The notes under the pieces: model-generated
What the model was told of the DNA's origin: nothing
Database searches by the model: none
Seen by the model: the letters and a program-made list of their open reading frames with translations, nothing else
Made by a program: the position numbers and the translations under genes
From: Rhizobium sp. NFR03
GTDB taxonomy: Bacteria > Pseudomonadota > Alphaproteobacteria > Rhizobiales > Rhizobiaceae
Assembly: GCF_900111275.1 (NCBI RefSeq)
Contig: NZ_FOGR01000003.1
Coordinates: 434,001-498,000, forward strand
DNA length: 64,000 bases
Direction of reading: 5' to 3'
Shown here: positions 35,780 through 44,493 of the stretch, in pieces
How positions within the stretch are numbered: the stretch's first letter is position 1
Layout: the number at the start of each line of letters is the position of its first letter

Positions 35780-36529
35780 TCAGAGCGTGTAGATGTGGAG
35801 CTGGGTGCGGCGGCCGTCGTCGACGTCGAGGATACGGTCGGCGGCGCGGCCCGGGATGGTGAAGCTGTTGCTGACGAAGAGCGTGCCCGGGCGCATTTCG
35901 CGCCGCGCCTTTTCGAACAGCCGCGCCATCGGCACCGGCGAGAGGAAGCAATAGACCACGTCATAGGCGCCAAGGTCCGCATCCCACAGGCTGCGATAGA
36001 CGATGCGGGCATTGGGAAGGCGACTGAAGGCGATGCGGAGCTTGGATGCGGCAACCACCAGCGGCGCGGTCTCCAGACCGCTCACGGCAACGCCGGGATA
36101 TGCTCGGGCGAGGAAGGTGACGACGCCGCCCATGCCACTGCCGAGATCGACCACACTCCTCGCCCCGGACGCCGAAACGAGATCGGCGAGCGCCTGCCAT
36201 GTGCGACGATTGGTGAGGTAGAGCGGCACTTGCTCGGAGGCGCTGTTCCAGTAGATCAGCGCGCAGAGAACGAAGGCCGCGAGATAGGCCCAGGCGGGCA
36301 CCGCATCGCCATAGACGACCGCGACCGGCAGCAGAAACTGCACGACGAGCCAGATGCGCGGCATGCGCAGCAGGAAGCCGAGACCGGCAGCCGCCGCACC
36401 CTGCCCCAGAAGAACGGGAAGCGTGCCCGGCGTCACCCAGCGCGACAGCGAGAGGACGGCAACGAGAACGACGGCCTGACAGGCGAGAACCTTGATCCAG
36501 GGTAGAAGCTGGGTGCGCAGGACGTTCAT
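35780..36529 (-). CDS. Membrane-tethered class I methyltransferase-like protein
   Basis: About 249 residues. The N-terminal third holds three to four hydrophobic segments (VLACQAVVLVAVLSL, LPVLLGQGAAAAGLGFLL, IWLVVQFLLPVAVV, YLAAFVLCALIYW), then a cytosolic Rossmann domain with motif I VVDLGSGMGGVVTFLA and VVYCFLSPVPMARLF. The absence of a strict D/E-x-G-x-G-x-G and the membrane anchor make the substrate hard to guess; a lipid or membrane-associated target is plausible. In-frame Met codons at 36547 and 36568 are alternatives. None has a strong ribosome-binding site. Confidence 0.78.
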   Translation of the reverse strand: MNVLRTQLLPWIKVLACQAVVLVAVLSLSRWVTPGTLPVLLGQGAAAAGLGFLLRMPRIWLVVQFLLPVAVVYGDAVPAWAYLAAFVLCALIYWNSASEQVPLYLTNRRTWQALADLVSASGARSVVDLGSGMGGVVTFLARAYPGVAVSGLETAPLVVAASKLRIAFSRLPNARIVYRSLWDADLGAYDVVYCFLSPVPMARLFEKARREMRPGTLFVSNSFTIPGRAADRILDVDDGRRTQLHIYTL

Positions 36530-36848
36530 GGCCGACGTTCCGTTCATCTGAAGCGGCGCTCGTCCCATCCGAACGCACAGAATTGCCTTGCCCGATTCGC
36601 GTCGGGCCTCGTTCGGCGAAGCTATGGCAGGATTCCCTGATGCACGAGCGACAAAAGGAAAATTGTGCGGACGAGCCAGCAGAAGCTAACGGTCGCTCCT
36701 GTGATGGGCGCTCACACAAGCGTCAGCGGCGGCGCGTCGCCAGAAGGGTGCTGACAGAGCGGACAGAGATGTTTACGTAAGCTTCTCAGGATATAAAGCT
36801 GGAAACGACCAACGGATTCGGTACGCTCGGGATAGGTAACAACAGGAC
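36530..36848. other. 319-base intergenic region before the GGDEF-like gene
   Basis: No gene is supported. It is the divergent promoter region for the methyltransferase and the GGDEF-like gene. An AT-rich patch near 36768-36800 includes the 8-bp palindrome TTACGTAA, which may be promoter DNA for the gene at 36849. No good -35/-10 pair was found by eye. Confidence 0.45.
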
Positions 36849-37946
36849 ATGAAAGAGCAGGTAAGCCGCAGCGGAACTGCATTGCGAGCCGACAGGCATA
36901 TGGCGGAGCAGACCAACGGCGTGGTGCAGCGCGTGGCGCAGGCCATGGCGCAACTCGGCGTGCAGCCATTGCCGCGTAATTACGAGCTCTTCTACGAAGC
37001 TTTCTCCGGGGGACCTTCCGGCCTCAGCCGCGATCTTGCTGCTCTTGGAGCCGCGCCTTCGCAAAAGGCCCTCGATGCGATCGGCCTCCGGCGCAAACTG
37101 CCGGGGCATATGGGTCAGGCGCTGGGGCAAGCACAGCAGGCCGCCATAGAGGCGATCCAGACCATGACGACCGCGATCTCGGGGGAAAGCCGGCCGAAGG
37201 GTGAGGCTTTCGACGCGCTCGACAGCTTCCTCGAGAGGCTCGACGCTGACCCGGTCATGTCGATGTCGGACTTTGCGCAGGATGCGCGCGCGCTTCGCCA
37301 GACGCTGACCCAGCTCCGCAAGCGCGAAAAGCGGTTGACAGAAACCCTGGAAACCACGGTCGCAGCACTCGGCGATGCGCAAGGCCGCATCGTTGCGGAC
37401 CAGCGGGCAACGCTTCGCGATGGCTTGACCGGGCTGCCGAACGGCGCGGCCCTCTCGATGAAGATCGCAGCGCTGTTTGACGAGGCCGCAGTGAGGTCGG
37501 AGCCGGCTGCGCTGGTTCTGGTGATTGTGGAGCGGCTGAAGATACTGGCGGAGCGCCACGGTCCGGAAACCGGCGAGAAGGCCGTGAAGAAATGCGCCGC
37601 GATCTTTCGCAAGTCGGTCAAGAAGAGCGACGTGGTGGCGCGCGTCGGATACGACGCCTTCGCGTTTCTGCTGAACGATGTCAGCGAGCAAAACGCGCAG
37701 GCCATCGCGACCCGTATCCGCGATGCCGTGCAGTCTCTCCAGATCCGCCTCGCCAACCGCGAGTTTACCACCGAGGCGCTGTCGCTCTCGGCCGGCATCG
37801 CGACGACGGCGACGGTCAACGGGCCACAGGACCTGATGCATCACGCGGAAATGGCGCTGACCGTCGTCAGGGCAGACGGGCGACAGGGCATTCTGCGGTG
37901 CACGCCGATGATGTGCGCGCAGATCGCCGGACTGCAACGGGCGTGA
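36849..37946 (+). CDS. Degenerate GGDEF-domain protein
   Basis: A 365-residue soluble protein. Residues 1-180 are helical with a coiled-coil-rich segment (LRQTLTQLRKREKRLTETLETT). The GGDEF domain follows (DGLTGLPNGAAL at 191-202). The signature that should read GG[DE]EF reads VGYDAF (266-271), and no EAL domain is present. It is therefore probably not a cyclase and may bind c-di-GMP or a partner as an effector. A second possible start is ATG 36900. The next gene begins 64 bases later and is unrelated. Confidence 0.85.
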   Translation: MKEQVSRSGTALRADRHMAEQTNGVVQRVAQAMAQLGVQPLPRNYELFYEAFSGGPSGLSRDLAALGAAPSQKALDAIGLRRKLPGHMGQALGQAQQAAIEAIQTMTTAISGESRPKGEAFDALDSFLERLDADPVMSMSDFAQDARALRQTLTQLRKREKRLTETLETTVAALGDAQGRIVADQRATLRDGLTGLPNGAALSMKIAALFDEAAVRSEPAALVLVIVERLKILAERHGPETGEKAVKKCAAIFRKSVKKSDVVARVGYDAFAFLLNDVSEQNAQAIATRIRDAVQSLQIRLANREFTTEALSLSAGIATTATVNGPQDLMHHAEMALTVVRADGRQGILRCTPMMCAQIAGLQRA

Positions 37947-38010
37947 AGGCATAGCTGGAGTCCTTGCGGCTTCTCTTGCCTTCCTGCCCTATATCCGCCA
38001 AAACGCCGGC

Positions 38011-39894
38011 ATGATTACGATATCCAATCTCTCGGCCCGCATCGCCGGACGCCTCCTGATCGACCACGCCAATATTTCGCTCCCCGAGGGGACGAAGGCC
38101 GGCCTCGTCGGGCGCAACGGCGCGGGCAAATCCACGCTGTTTCGCATCCTGACCGGGCAGATGGAAAGCGAGAGCGGCTTCATCTCCATCCCCAAGAACG
38201 CCCGCATGGGACAGGTGGCGCAGGAAGCGCCGGGCACGGAAGAGCCACTGATCGAGATCGTGCTGAAGGCCGACAAGGAGCGCGAGGCTCTGCTGGCCGA
38301 AGCTGAAACCGCGACCGACCCGAACCGGATCGCCGACATCCAGATGCGGCTTGCCGATATTCAGGCGCATTCGGCCGAGGCGCGCGCGGCCTCGATCCTT
38401 GCCGGCCTCGGCTTCGACCATGAGGCGCAGCTGCGCCCGGCCTCGTCCTTCTCGGGCGGCTGGCGGATGCGCGTGGCGCTGGCCGCCGTGCTCTTTTCCG
38501 AGCCGGACCTGCTGCTGCTCGACGAGCCGACCAACTATCTCGACCTCGAGGGCACGCTTTGGCTGGAGGATTACATCCGCCGCTATCCGCACACGGTCAT
38601 CATCATCAGCCACGACCGCGACCTGCTGAACACCGCCGTCAACGCCATCATCCATCTCGACCAGCAAAAGCTGACCTTCTATCGCGGCTCCTACGACCAG
38701 TTCGAGCGTCAGCGGTCCGAGGCGATGGAGCTTCAGGCAAAGGCGAAGGTGAAGAACGATGCGGCGCGCAAGCACCTGCAATCCTTCATCGACCGCTTCA
38801 AAGCCAAGGCCTCAAAGGCCCGGCAGGCGCAGAGCCGCGTCAAGGCGCTGGAGCGCATGGGCACGGTTGCCTCCGTCATCGAGGATCACGTCCAGCCGAT
38901 CACCTTCCCGGTTCCCGAGAAGCAGCCGGCCTCGCCGATCATCCAGTTGCAGAACGCCTCCGTCGGCTACACGCCGGGCAAGCCTATCCTCAAGAACATC
39001 ACGTTGCGGATCGACAATGACGATCGTATCGCGCTGCTGGGTTCGAACGGCAACGGCAAATCGACTTTTGCGAAGTTCGTCTCGGGGCGGCTGGATGCGG
39101 ATGGCGGCGAGATCAAGCTGGCGCCGAACCTGAAGATCGGCTTCTTCGCGCAGCACCAGATGGACGACCTCGTTCCGGCCGACTCGCCGGTGGAACACGT
39201 GCGCCGCCTGATGCCGGGCATTCCCGAAGCCAAGGTCCGCGCCCGCGTGGCGCAGATGGGCCTTGCGACGGAGAAGATGTCGACAGCGGCCAAGGATCTC
39301 TCCGGTGGCGAAAAAGCACGCCTTCTGATGGGTCTTGCAGCCTTCCACCACCCCAACCTGCTGATCCTCGACGAACCGACGAACCATCTCGACATCGACA
39401 GCCGGCGCGCGCTCATCGAGGCGCTGAACGATTACGATGGCGCCGTGATCCTGATCTCGCACGACCGCCACCTGATCGAAGCCACCGTGGACCGCCTGTG
39501 GCTGGTCAACAATGGCACGGTGTCGAATTTCGACGGCGATATGGAGGAATATCGGAGCATCATCGTCTCCTCGGGCAAAAAAAAAGACGAAAAACCTGAG
39601 GTAATCGAGGACCCGACGTCAAAAGCGGACCAGCGCAAGGCGAATGCGGAAAAGCGCGCCGCCCTTGCGCCGCTGCGCAAGAAGATCAACGATTTGGAGT
39701 CCTTGACGGCAAAGCTTGAGAAGCAGATTCAGGCGCTTGACGTAGAACTTGCAGATCCCGTGCTCTACGAGAAATTTCCCGCCAAGGCCGCCGAAAAGGT
39801 GAAGCAGCGCGGCGAGACGGCGGCAAAGCTCAGCACGGCCGAAGAGCAGTGGCTGGACCTGTCCGCCCAATATGAGGAGGCGATGGCCGGCTGA
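38011..39894 (+). CDS. ABC-F family ATPase (Uup/YheS-like)
   Basis: Soluble ABC protein with two ATPase domains in one chain, 627 residues and no membrane segments. Walker A motifs are GRNGAGKST and GSNGNGKST. The ABC signatures are SFSGGWRMRVALA and LSGGEKARLLMG, with DEPTN Walker B regions in both halves. A charged linker lies between them, and the C-terminus has a coiled coil (about 540-620). ABC-F proteins act on ribosomes in translation or antibiotic protection. The Uup-like C-terminal coil suggests a role in ribosome or DNA structure handling, but this is not certain. Confidence 0.93.
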   Translation: MITISNLSARIAGRLLIDHANISLPEGTKAGLVGRNGAGKSTLFRILTGQMESESGFISIPKNARMGQVAQEAPGTEEPLIEIVLKADKEREALLAEAETATDPNRIADIQMRLADIQAHSAEARAASILAGLGFDHEAQLRPASSFSGGWRMRVALAAVLFSEPDLLLLDEPTNYLDLEGTLWLEDYIRRYPHTVIIISHDRDLLNTAVNAIIHLDQQKLTFYRGSYDQFERQRSEAMELQAKAKVKNDAARKHLQSFIDRFKAKASKARQAQSRVKALERMGTVASVIEDHVQPITFPVPEKQPASPIIQLQNASVGYTPGKPILKNITLRIDNDDRIALLGSNGNGKSTFAKFVSGRLDADGGEIKLAPNLKIGFFAQHQMDDLVPADSPVEHVRRLMPGIPEAKVRARVAQMGLATEKMSTAAKDLSGGEKARLLMGLAAFHHPNLLILDEPTNHLDIDSRRALIEALNDYDGAVILISHDRHLIEATVDRLWLVNNGTVSNFDGDMEEYRSIIVSSGKKKDEKPEVIEDPTSKADQRKANAEKRAALAPLRKKINDLESLTAKLEKQIQALDVELADPVLYEKFPAKAAEKVKQRGETAAKLSTAEEQWLDLSAQYEEAMAG

Positions 39895-39951
39895 CGGTCC
39901 GCCTCCTCTTCGTATCTATCGACCGGCTTCAACGGAAAGGCAGACAACCCC

Positions 39952-42027
39952 ATGTACCTTTACCTCGAGACCGACGACGACGCCCGCACGCTCGACTTCG
40001 TCGCGCGTGAGAACGCGCACTCGGACGCCGCGCTGAAGACGGAAGCCTTCGAGGCGGACGCTGCGGCCCTCAAGGCGATGATGGAGCGGGAAGACCGCCT
40101 GATCCACTTTACCCGGCGCGGCGACTGGCTGACGACGTTCCGCAAGACCGCTGCCAATCCGATGGGTGTCTGGCAACGGCTGCCGGCAACCGAGGTACCC
40201 GTGCCGGAGGCGGCATGGGAGACAATGTTCGATCTCGACGCCTATAACGCGTCTGAAGGCCGCACGTGGATCTGGCGCGGTGCCGTGACCTGTCCCTGGG
40301 ATCCCTCTCTTGTGCTCCTGTCCTTGTCGGACGGTGGATCGGATCTGCGCGTCTTCCGCGAGTTCGACTGCAAGAGCCTCCGTTTCGTGGAAGGCGGGTT
40401 CTCGACGCCGCTCGTCCGTTCGCATGCCACGTGGGAAAGCCTCGACCACATCCTCTATTTCGGTTCGATCGACGTGACATCGGCCACCCAATCGAGCTGG
40501 CCACGGGTCGGTCGGCGCGTGGCGCGCGGTGAGGATGTTTCAGCGGCAGCGACTGTCTTTGCCGCAGAGCACAGCGACGTAACCGGATATGCGGCGGTTT
40601 ACGGCTCTGAGATGATGGGCCTCTCCAGCAATGACAGTGTTTCCGGCAGGGACAGGTTGGCGATCTTCACGGCGGTGCACACGATCGGCACGGCCAGCCA
40701 TGTCGTCTCGAAAAACGGCGGGACACCGGTGCGCATCGACATCCCCAGCGAGAGCGACGCGGACTCCAACCATCGGTTCTGCCTGTGGCGGGCAAAAACG
40801 GATGAGCGGGTTCCCAGCGGCTCGCTGGTGCTGCAGGAGCTTCCAGTGCGGCTCGGCAGCGACCAGCCGCCTGCGCCGGCGCGCGTCCTGTTCACGCCAT
40901 CAGGTCGTCAGTTCTGCACGGGCTTCATGCTGCTTCGAGACTGGTGCGTCTTCACCATCGCCGACAACATGACACCCCGTCCTTTTCTCCTAGATCTGCG
41001 CACCGAAGGCGCAGAACCGTTCGAGTTGCCCCTGCCGGGCGGGGTGGAAACCCTATCCTATCATCCGCTCTATTCGGACCTGCATCTGGGCGACGACACG
41101 CTGATCGTTTCGGGCCAAGGCTTCCTGCAACCGCCGACGCTGTATCGGCTGGAGCTTTCCGACCGGACGAAGCCGCTGGCGCTGCATCCTGTTGCAGCCT
41201 CGCCGACCTATTTCGATGCGAGCGGCATGTCGAGCCAGCTGCTGGAGGCGACGTCGGAGGACGGGACGGCGGTTCCCTACAGGCTGGTTTTGCCCGCAAC
41301 CTTCGAGATGGGCGCCCTGCCCGTGCTTCTCTACGGCTATGGCGGTTTTGAAGTGCCGTTGCAGCCTTACTACTCCGGCGTCACCGGCCGGTGGCTGGAA
41401 CAGGGCGGCGCCTATGTGCAGGCCTATATTCGCGGCGGCGGCGAGTTTGGCGCAGAGTGGCACCGTGCGGCAAAGCGCGATGGACGGCACCGGGCGTTTG
41501 CCGACTTCGCCGCCATCGCCCGTGACCTCGTCGCCCGCGGCTACACGAAGCACCGCCACATCGCCTGCAATGGCGGCAGCAATGGCGGACTTCTGACCGG
41601 CGTGATGCTGACGCGGTATCCGGACCTCTTCGGCGCGGTGTGGTGCCAGGTGCCCGTGCTCGACATGCTGCGCTTCCACACCTTCCCGGCCGGACGGGCG
41701 TGGATGGACGAGTACGGCGACCCCGACAATGCACAGGACCGAGAAGCGATGCTGGCCTATTCACCGCTTCAGGCCGTGCGACCGGCGACGGAGGTCACCT
41801 ACCCGCCGATCTACATCGAAAGCTCCAGCAATGACGACCGGGTGCATCCCTCGCATGCCCGCCGTTTTGCCGCACGGCTGCGGGAGCTCGGCCACGAGCC
41901 GCTGTTTCACGAATTCACATCCGGTGGCCATGGCGGCGAAGGCGACACGGCGGCATCCGCTGCCCGAATTGCGATAGGCTACAGCTTCCTGCGGCAGACC
42001 ATCATGAAGTCGGACGTATCCGCGTGA
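39952..42027 (+). CDS. Prolyl oligopeptidase family (S9) peptidase
   Basis: Serine peptidase of 691 residues with an N-terminal beta-propeller (about 70-400) and a C-terminal alpha/beta hydrolase domain. The catalytic Ser is in CNGGSNGGLLTG, the Asp in SSSNDDRVHPSH, and the His in TSGGHGGEGD. No signal peptide is evident, so it is probably cytoplasmic and trims short peptides. It follows the ABC-F gene by 57 bases on the same strand. The next feature is a mosaic element that begins nine bases after its stop. Confidence 0.93.
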   Translation: MYLYLETDDDARTLDFVARENAHSDAALKTEAFEADAAALKAMMEREDRLIHFTRRGDWLTTFRKTAANPMGVWQRLPATEVPVPEAAWETMFDLDAYNASEGRTWIWRGAVTCPWDPSLVLLSLSDGGSDLRVFREFDCKSLRFVEGGFSTPLVRSHATWESLDHILYFGSIDVTSATQSSWPRVGRRVARGEDVSAAATVFAAEHSDVTGYAAVYGSEMMGLSSNDSVSGRDRLAIFTAVHTIGTASHVVSKNGGTPVRIDIPSESDADSNHRFCLWRAKTDERVPSGSLVLQELPVRLGSDQPPAPARVLFTPSGRQFCTGFMLLRDWCVFTIADNMTPRPFLLDLRTEGAEPFELPLPGGVETLSYHPLYSDLHLGDDTLIVSGQGFLQPPTLYRLELSDRTKPLALHPVAASPTYFDASGMSSQLLEATSEDGTAVPYRLVLPATFEMGALPVLLYGYGGFEVPLQPYYSGVTGRWLEQGGAYVQAYIRGGGEFGAEWHRAAKRDGRHRAFADFAAIARDLVARGYTKHRHIACNGGSNGGLLTGVMLTRYPDLFGAVWCQVPVLDMLRFHTFPAGRAWMDEYGDPDNAQDREAMLAYSPLQAVRPATEVTYPPIYIESSSNDDRVHPSHARRFAARLRELGHEPLFHEFTSGGHGGEGDTAASAARIAIGYSFLRQTIMKSDVSA

Positions 42028-42035
42028 TGCGCGTC

Positions 42036-42140
42036 TAGAGTATTTCCGGTGAACACGGATTCACCGGAAATACTCTAACCTCTTGTTTTCTCCGCATTGT
42101 CCGACGCCGAAGCGATCCCGCTTCGGCTGGAAATGCTCTA
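42036..42140. repeat. RIME-type rhizobial intergenic mosaic element
   Basis: A 105-base element that fits the Rhizobium-specific intergenic mosaic element (RIME1, about 108 bp with two large palindromes). It begins TAGAGTATTTCC and ends GGAAATGCTCTA, giving terminal inverted repeats. The first palindrome is a perfect 17-bp stem (42036-42052 with 42061-42077) around an 8-base loop. The second is a GCCGAAGCG/CGCTTCGGC hairpin near 42107-42127. The interior CGCATTGTCCGACGCCGAAG is the usual core. It lies between convergent genes, and its last three bases are the stop codon of the GNAT gene. Confidence 0.85.
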
Positions 42141-42992
42141 TCCCAGCTCAAAGGTCGTGATGCCGAAGATCCGGGAGAGCGGCAGATCGGGAACCTCGCC
42201 GCGATACATGCGGGCCGTCTCGAAGACCGGCTTCAGATTGTAGCGGTCGCAGAGTGCCTTTGCAGCGCCGTTCGGCTCGGGGATATCCAGGAAGATCCGC
42301 CCGTCGCCGCCCATCTCCAGCCCCGTGGCCACCAGCTTGCGGAACAGGAGATCGGCGCCGGTTTCCGTATTGGCAAAGAGCGGCCCTATCTTCTGGCCGT
42401 CGCGGCAGGTGCGAATCGTGCCGTATCCCTGCACCTCGGTGCCGCGCAGAAGCGCCACGCTCTGGCGGGTCGGCTGGGCTTTCAGCCACTGCGTCAGAAA
42501 GGAATCCCGCCGCGCCGGAGAGAACCGCGCATCGTAGTCGATGAGCAGCGGCAGATGAACGGGAGCGACCTCGACCAGATCCGTGCCGGGCGGCGCCGTC
42601 ACCTGCGGCGTTCCGCCATAGCGCATATTCGCATGCGCATAGGCGAAGCCCGAGCGCTGGTAGCTCGCCTGCTGCGCGACGACGCCGTCGAGGCCAACGA
42701 TACGGGTGCCTTGCGCGGAAAGCGCGGCCTGCCATAGGGCGTAGCCAAGCCCCTGCCCCCGAAAATCGGGATGCGCCATATAGAAGCCGAGGAAGGCGTA
42801 ATCCGGGCCGAAGCGGACGACCGAGATGGCCGCCGCCAGCGTGCCGTCCGCCTCCGCTACCCAGAAACCCTCAGGGTCCGCCGCGTAAAACGCGGCGGCA
42901 TCGTCGAGACCGGGATTCCAGCCTTCGCGTGCGGCCCATTCAACGATTTCGTCGATTTCCGCGCGTGTCGCGTTGCGTATCGTCGGGGACAT
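42138..42992 (-). CDS. GNAT family N-acetyltransferase
   Basis: A 284-residue protein with one clear GNAT domain near the N-terminus (YMAHPDFRGQGLGYALWQAA, containing the acetyl-CoA loop R-G-x-G-x-G/A) and a second C-terminal region of similar fold (about residues 140-270) typical of double-GNAT proteins. The substrate is unknown. Its stop codon TAG lies inside the terminal repeat of the RIME-like element, so the end of the reading frame was set by the element. Only the last few residues would be affected. Confidence 0.9.
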   Translation of the reverse strand: MSPTIRNATRAEIDEIVEWAAREGWNPGLDDAAAFYAADPEGFWVAEADGTLAAAISVVRFGPDYAFLGFYMAHPDFRGQGLGYALWQAALSAQGTRIVGLDGVVAQQASYQRSGFAYAHANMRYGGTPQVTAPPGTDLVEVAPVHLPLLIDYDARFSPARRDSFLTQWLKAQPTRQSVALLRGTEVQGYGTIRTCRDGQKIGPLFANTETGADLLFRKLVATGLEMGGDGRIFLDIPEPNGAAKALCDRYNLKPVFETARMYRGEVPDLPLSRIFGITTFELG

Positions 42993-43107
42993 CAGGTCTC
43001 CTTTGTCCGTTCTATAAGGCCTTGATCATTGCAGGCTGGAGCGCCTTGCCCGCCCCGGCCTTTCTGGTACAAAGCCGGACATAAGTCATACAATCTGGCG
43101 GAACACC

Positions 43108-44037
43108 ATGAACCCCATCTCTATTGCTGTCGTCGGCGTTGGCAAGATCGCACGCGATCAGCATCTGCCGTCCATTCACAACAATCCCGGATACCGGCTG
43201 GTTGCCGCCGCAAGCCGACACGGCAGCGTGGATGGCGTTGAGAATTTCACCGCCATCGAGGACATGCTGACCGCTATGCCGGAGATCGAGGCGGTTTCAC
43301 TCTGCATGCCGCCCCGCGTACGGTTCGATGCCGCCTATAAAGCGCTGGAAGCCGGCAAGCACGTCTTCCTCGAAAAGCCGCCGGGTGCGACGCTGAGCGA
43401 AGTCGCCATCCTCGAGGCGCTGGCCAAGCGACAGAACGTCACGCTGTTCACCAGCTGGCATTCGCGCTTCGGGCCTGCCGTAGAACCGGCACGAGCCTTT
43501 CTCGCCGACAAGACCATCTCGCGCGTCGATATCATCTGGAACGAGGATGTGCGCCGCTGGCACCCGAACCAGGACTGGATCTGGGAAGCGGGCGGGCTCG
43601 GCGTGTTCGATCCCGGCATCAACGCCCTCTCCATCATGACGCATATCCTGCCCATGCCGGTCTTCGTCACACGCTCGACGCTCGAAATCCCCGAGAACCG
43701 CGACGCGCCGATTGCAGCCCAGATCGACTTCCAGAGCGCGTCGGGCATTCCCGTGACAGCCGACATGGACTGGCGCCGCCAGTCGAGCGACGACCGCTGG
43801 GACATCATCGTGGAGACGGATGCCGGAAGGATGATTCTCGGCAATGGCGGCGCCCGCCTTTCGGTCGATGGCGTGATGCGTGCAGATGAGCAGGAAACGG
43901 AATATCCGACACTCTACGCCCGTTTCCACGACCTCGTGCGCGCCGGGCGCTCCGAGGTCGATGTTGCCCCGCTCCGCCACATCGCCGACATCTTCATGCT
44001 TGGCAGCCGGAAGACGGTCGAGGCTTTCTATGATTGA
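43108..44037 (+). CDS. Gfo/Idh/MocA oxidoreductase, galactose 1-dehydrogenase-like
   Basis: NAD(P)-dependent sugar dehydrogenase, 309 residues. The Rossmann loop is AVVGVGKIARDQHLPSI, the catalytic EKP motif is LEKPPGATLSE, and the C-terminal domain has NEDVRRWHPNQDWIWEAGGLGVFDPGINAL, which matches D-galactose/L-arabinose 1-dehydrogenases. The product would be a galactonolactone or arabinonolactone. No lactonase or dehydratase is near, so it appears as a single gene. GGAA lies just upstream of ATG 43108. Confidence 0.88.
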   Translation: MNPISIAVVGVGKIARDQHLPSIHNNPGYRLVAAASRHGSVDGVENFTAIEDMLTAMPEIEAVSLCMPPRVRFDAAYKALEAGKHVFLEKPPGATLSEVAILEALAKRQNVTLFTSWHSRFGPAVEPARAFLADKTISRVDIIWNEDVRRWHPNQDWIWEAGGLGVFDPGINALSIMTHILPMPVFVTRSTLEIPENRDAPIAAQIDFQSASGIPVTADMDWRRQSSDDRWDIIVETDAGRMILGNGGARLSVDGVMRADEQETEYPTLYARFHDLVRAGRSEVDVAPLRHIADIFMLGSRKTVEAFYD

Positions 44038-44493
44038 GACTGGGGGCTGCGGGGTGAGACATCCGTCGGGGCTGACATCAGACCTGACGGGAACACTGGT
44101 GGCCTCATTACTCCGCCAATTGTCCATTTGCGTGTGAACGAACTGAACAGGGCCGCCGCGGGGTCGAGCACAGCACATCTCCACGCTCGAAGGGCTGTTC
44201 ACAGCAGCATCCCCGCAGACGGGACGACGCGATAGTCGGCGCTCTGCGAACCTTCGCGACGATCCGAGGCTCTATAAAAAAGCATGGGAATGCCGCTCCG
44301 AGCATCCCACCGTCCCTGCGTTGACAGAATGAAACAGCATGATGCAGCTTCTCTGTCAGTCATGCAGCCTTCAAAATTGCTATGACGGTGAGCAAAGCCA
44401 ATAAGGACGGCACCGCAATGCCGCCCAAATTCACATGCCGTCCGCTCTGCGAATGACGGACACCGAAGCGTCCGTCCCATGGTCCGCTCTCTA
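44038..44493. other. 456-base gap after the galactose dehydrogenase gene
   Basis: No gene can be supported with confidence. In rhizobia ctaE is usually followed by DUF983 and SURF1 genes; neither is here, which marks a synteny break. On the minus strand a GTG-started frame from about 44434 to 44360 would encode 24 mostly hydrophobic residues (VNLGGIAVPSLLALLTVIAI...). Its ribosome-binding site is weak and I give it low weight. No terminator was found by eye after ctaE. Confidence 0.45.

Noticed and set aside
44321-44349. TTGACA in the gap after ctaE as a promoter
   Set aside because: No acceptable -10 at 16-18 bases and no gene that it would serve.
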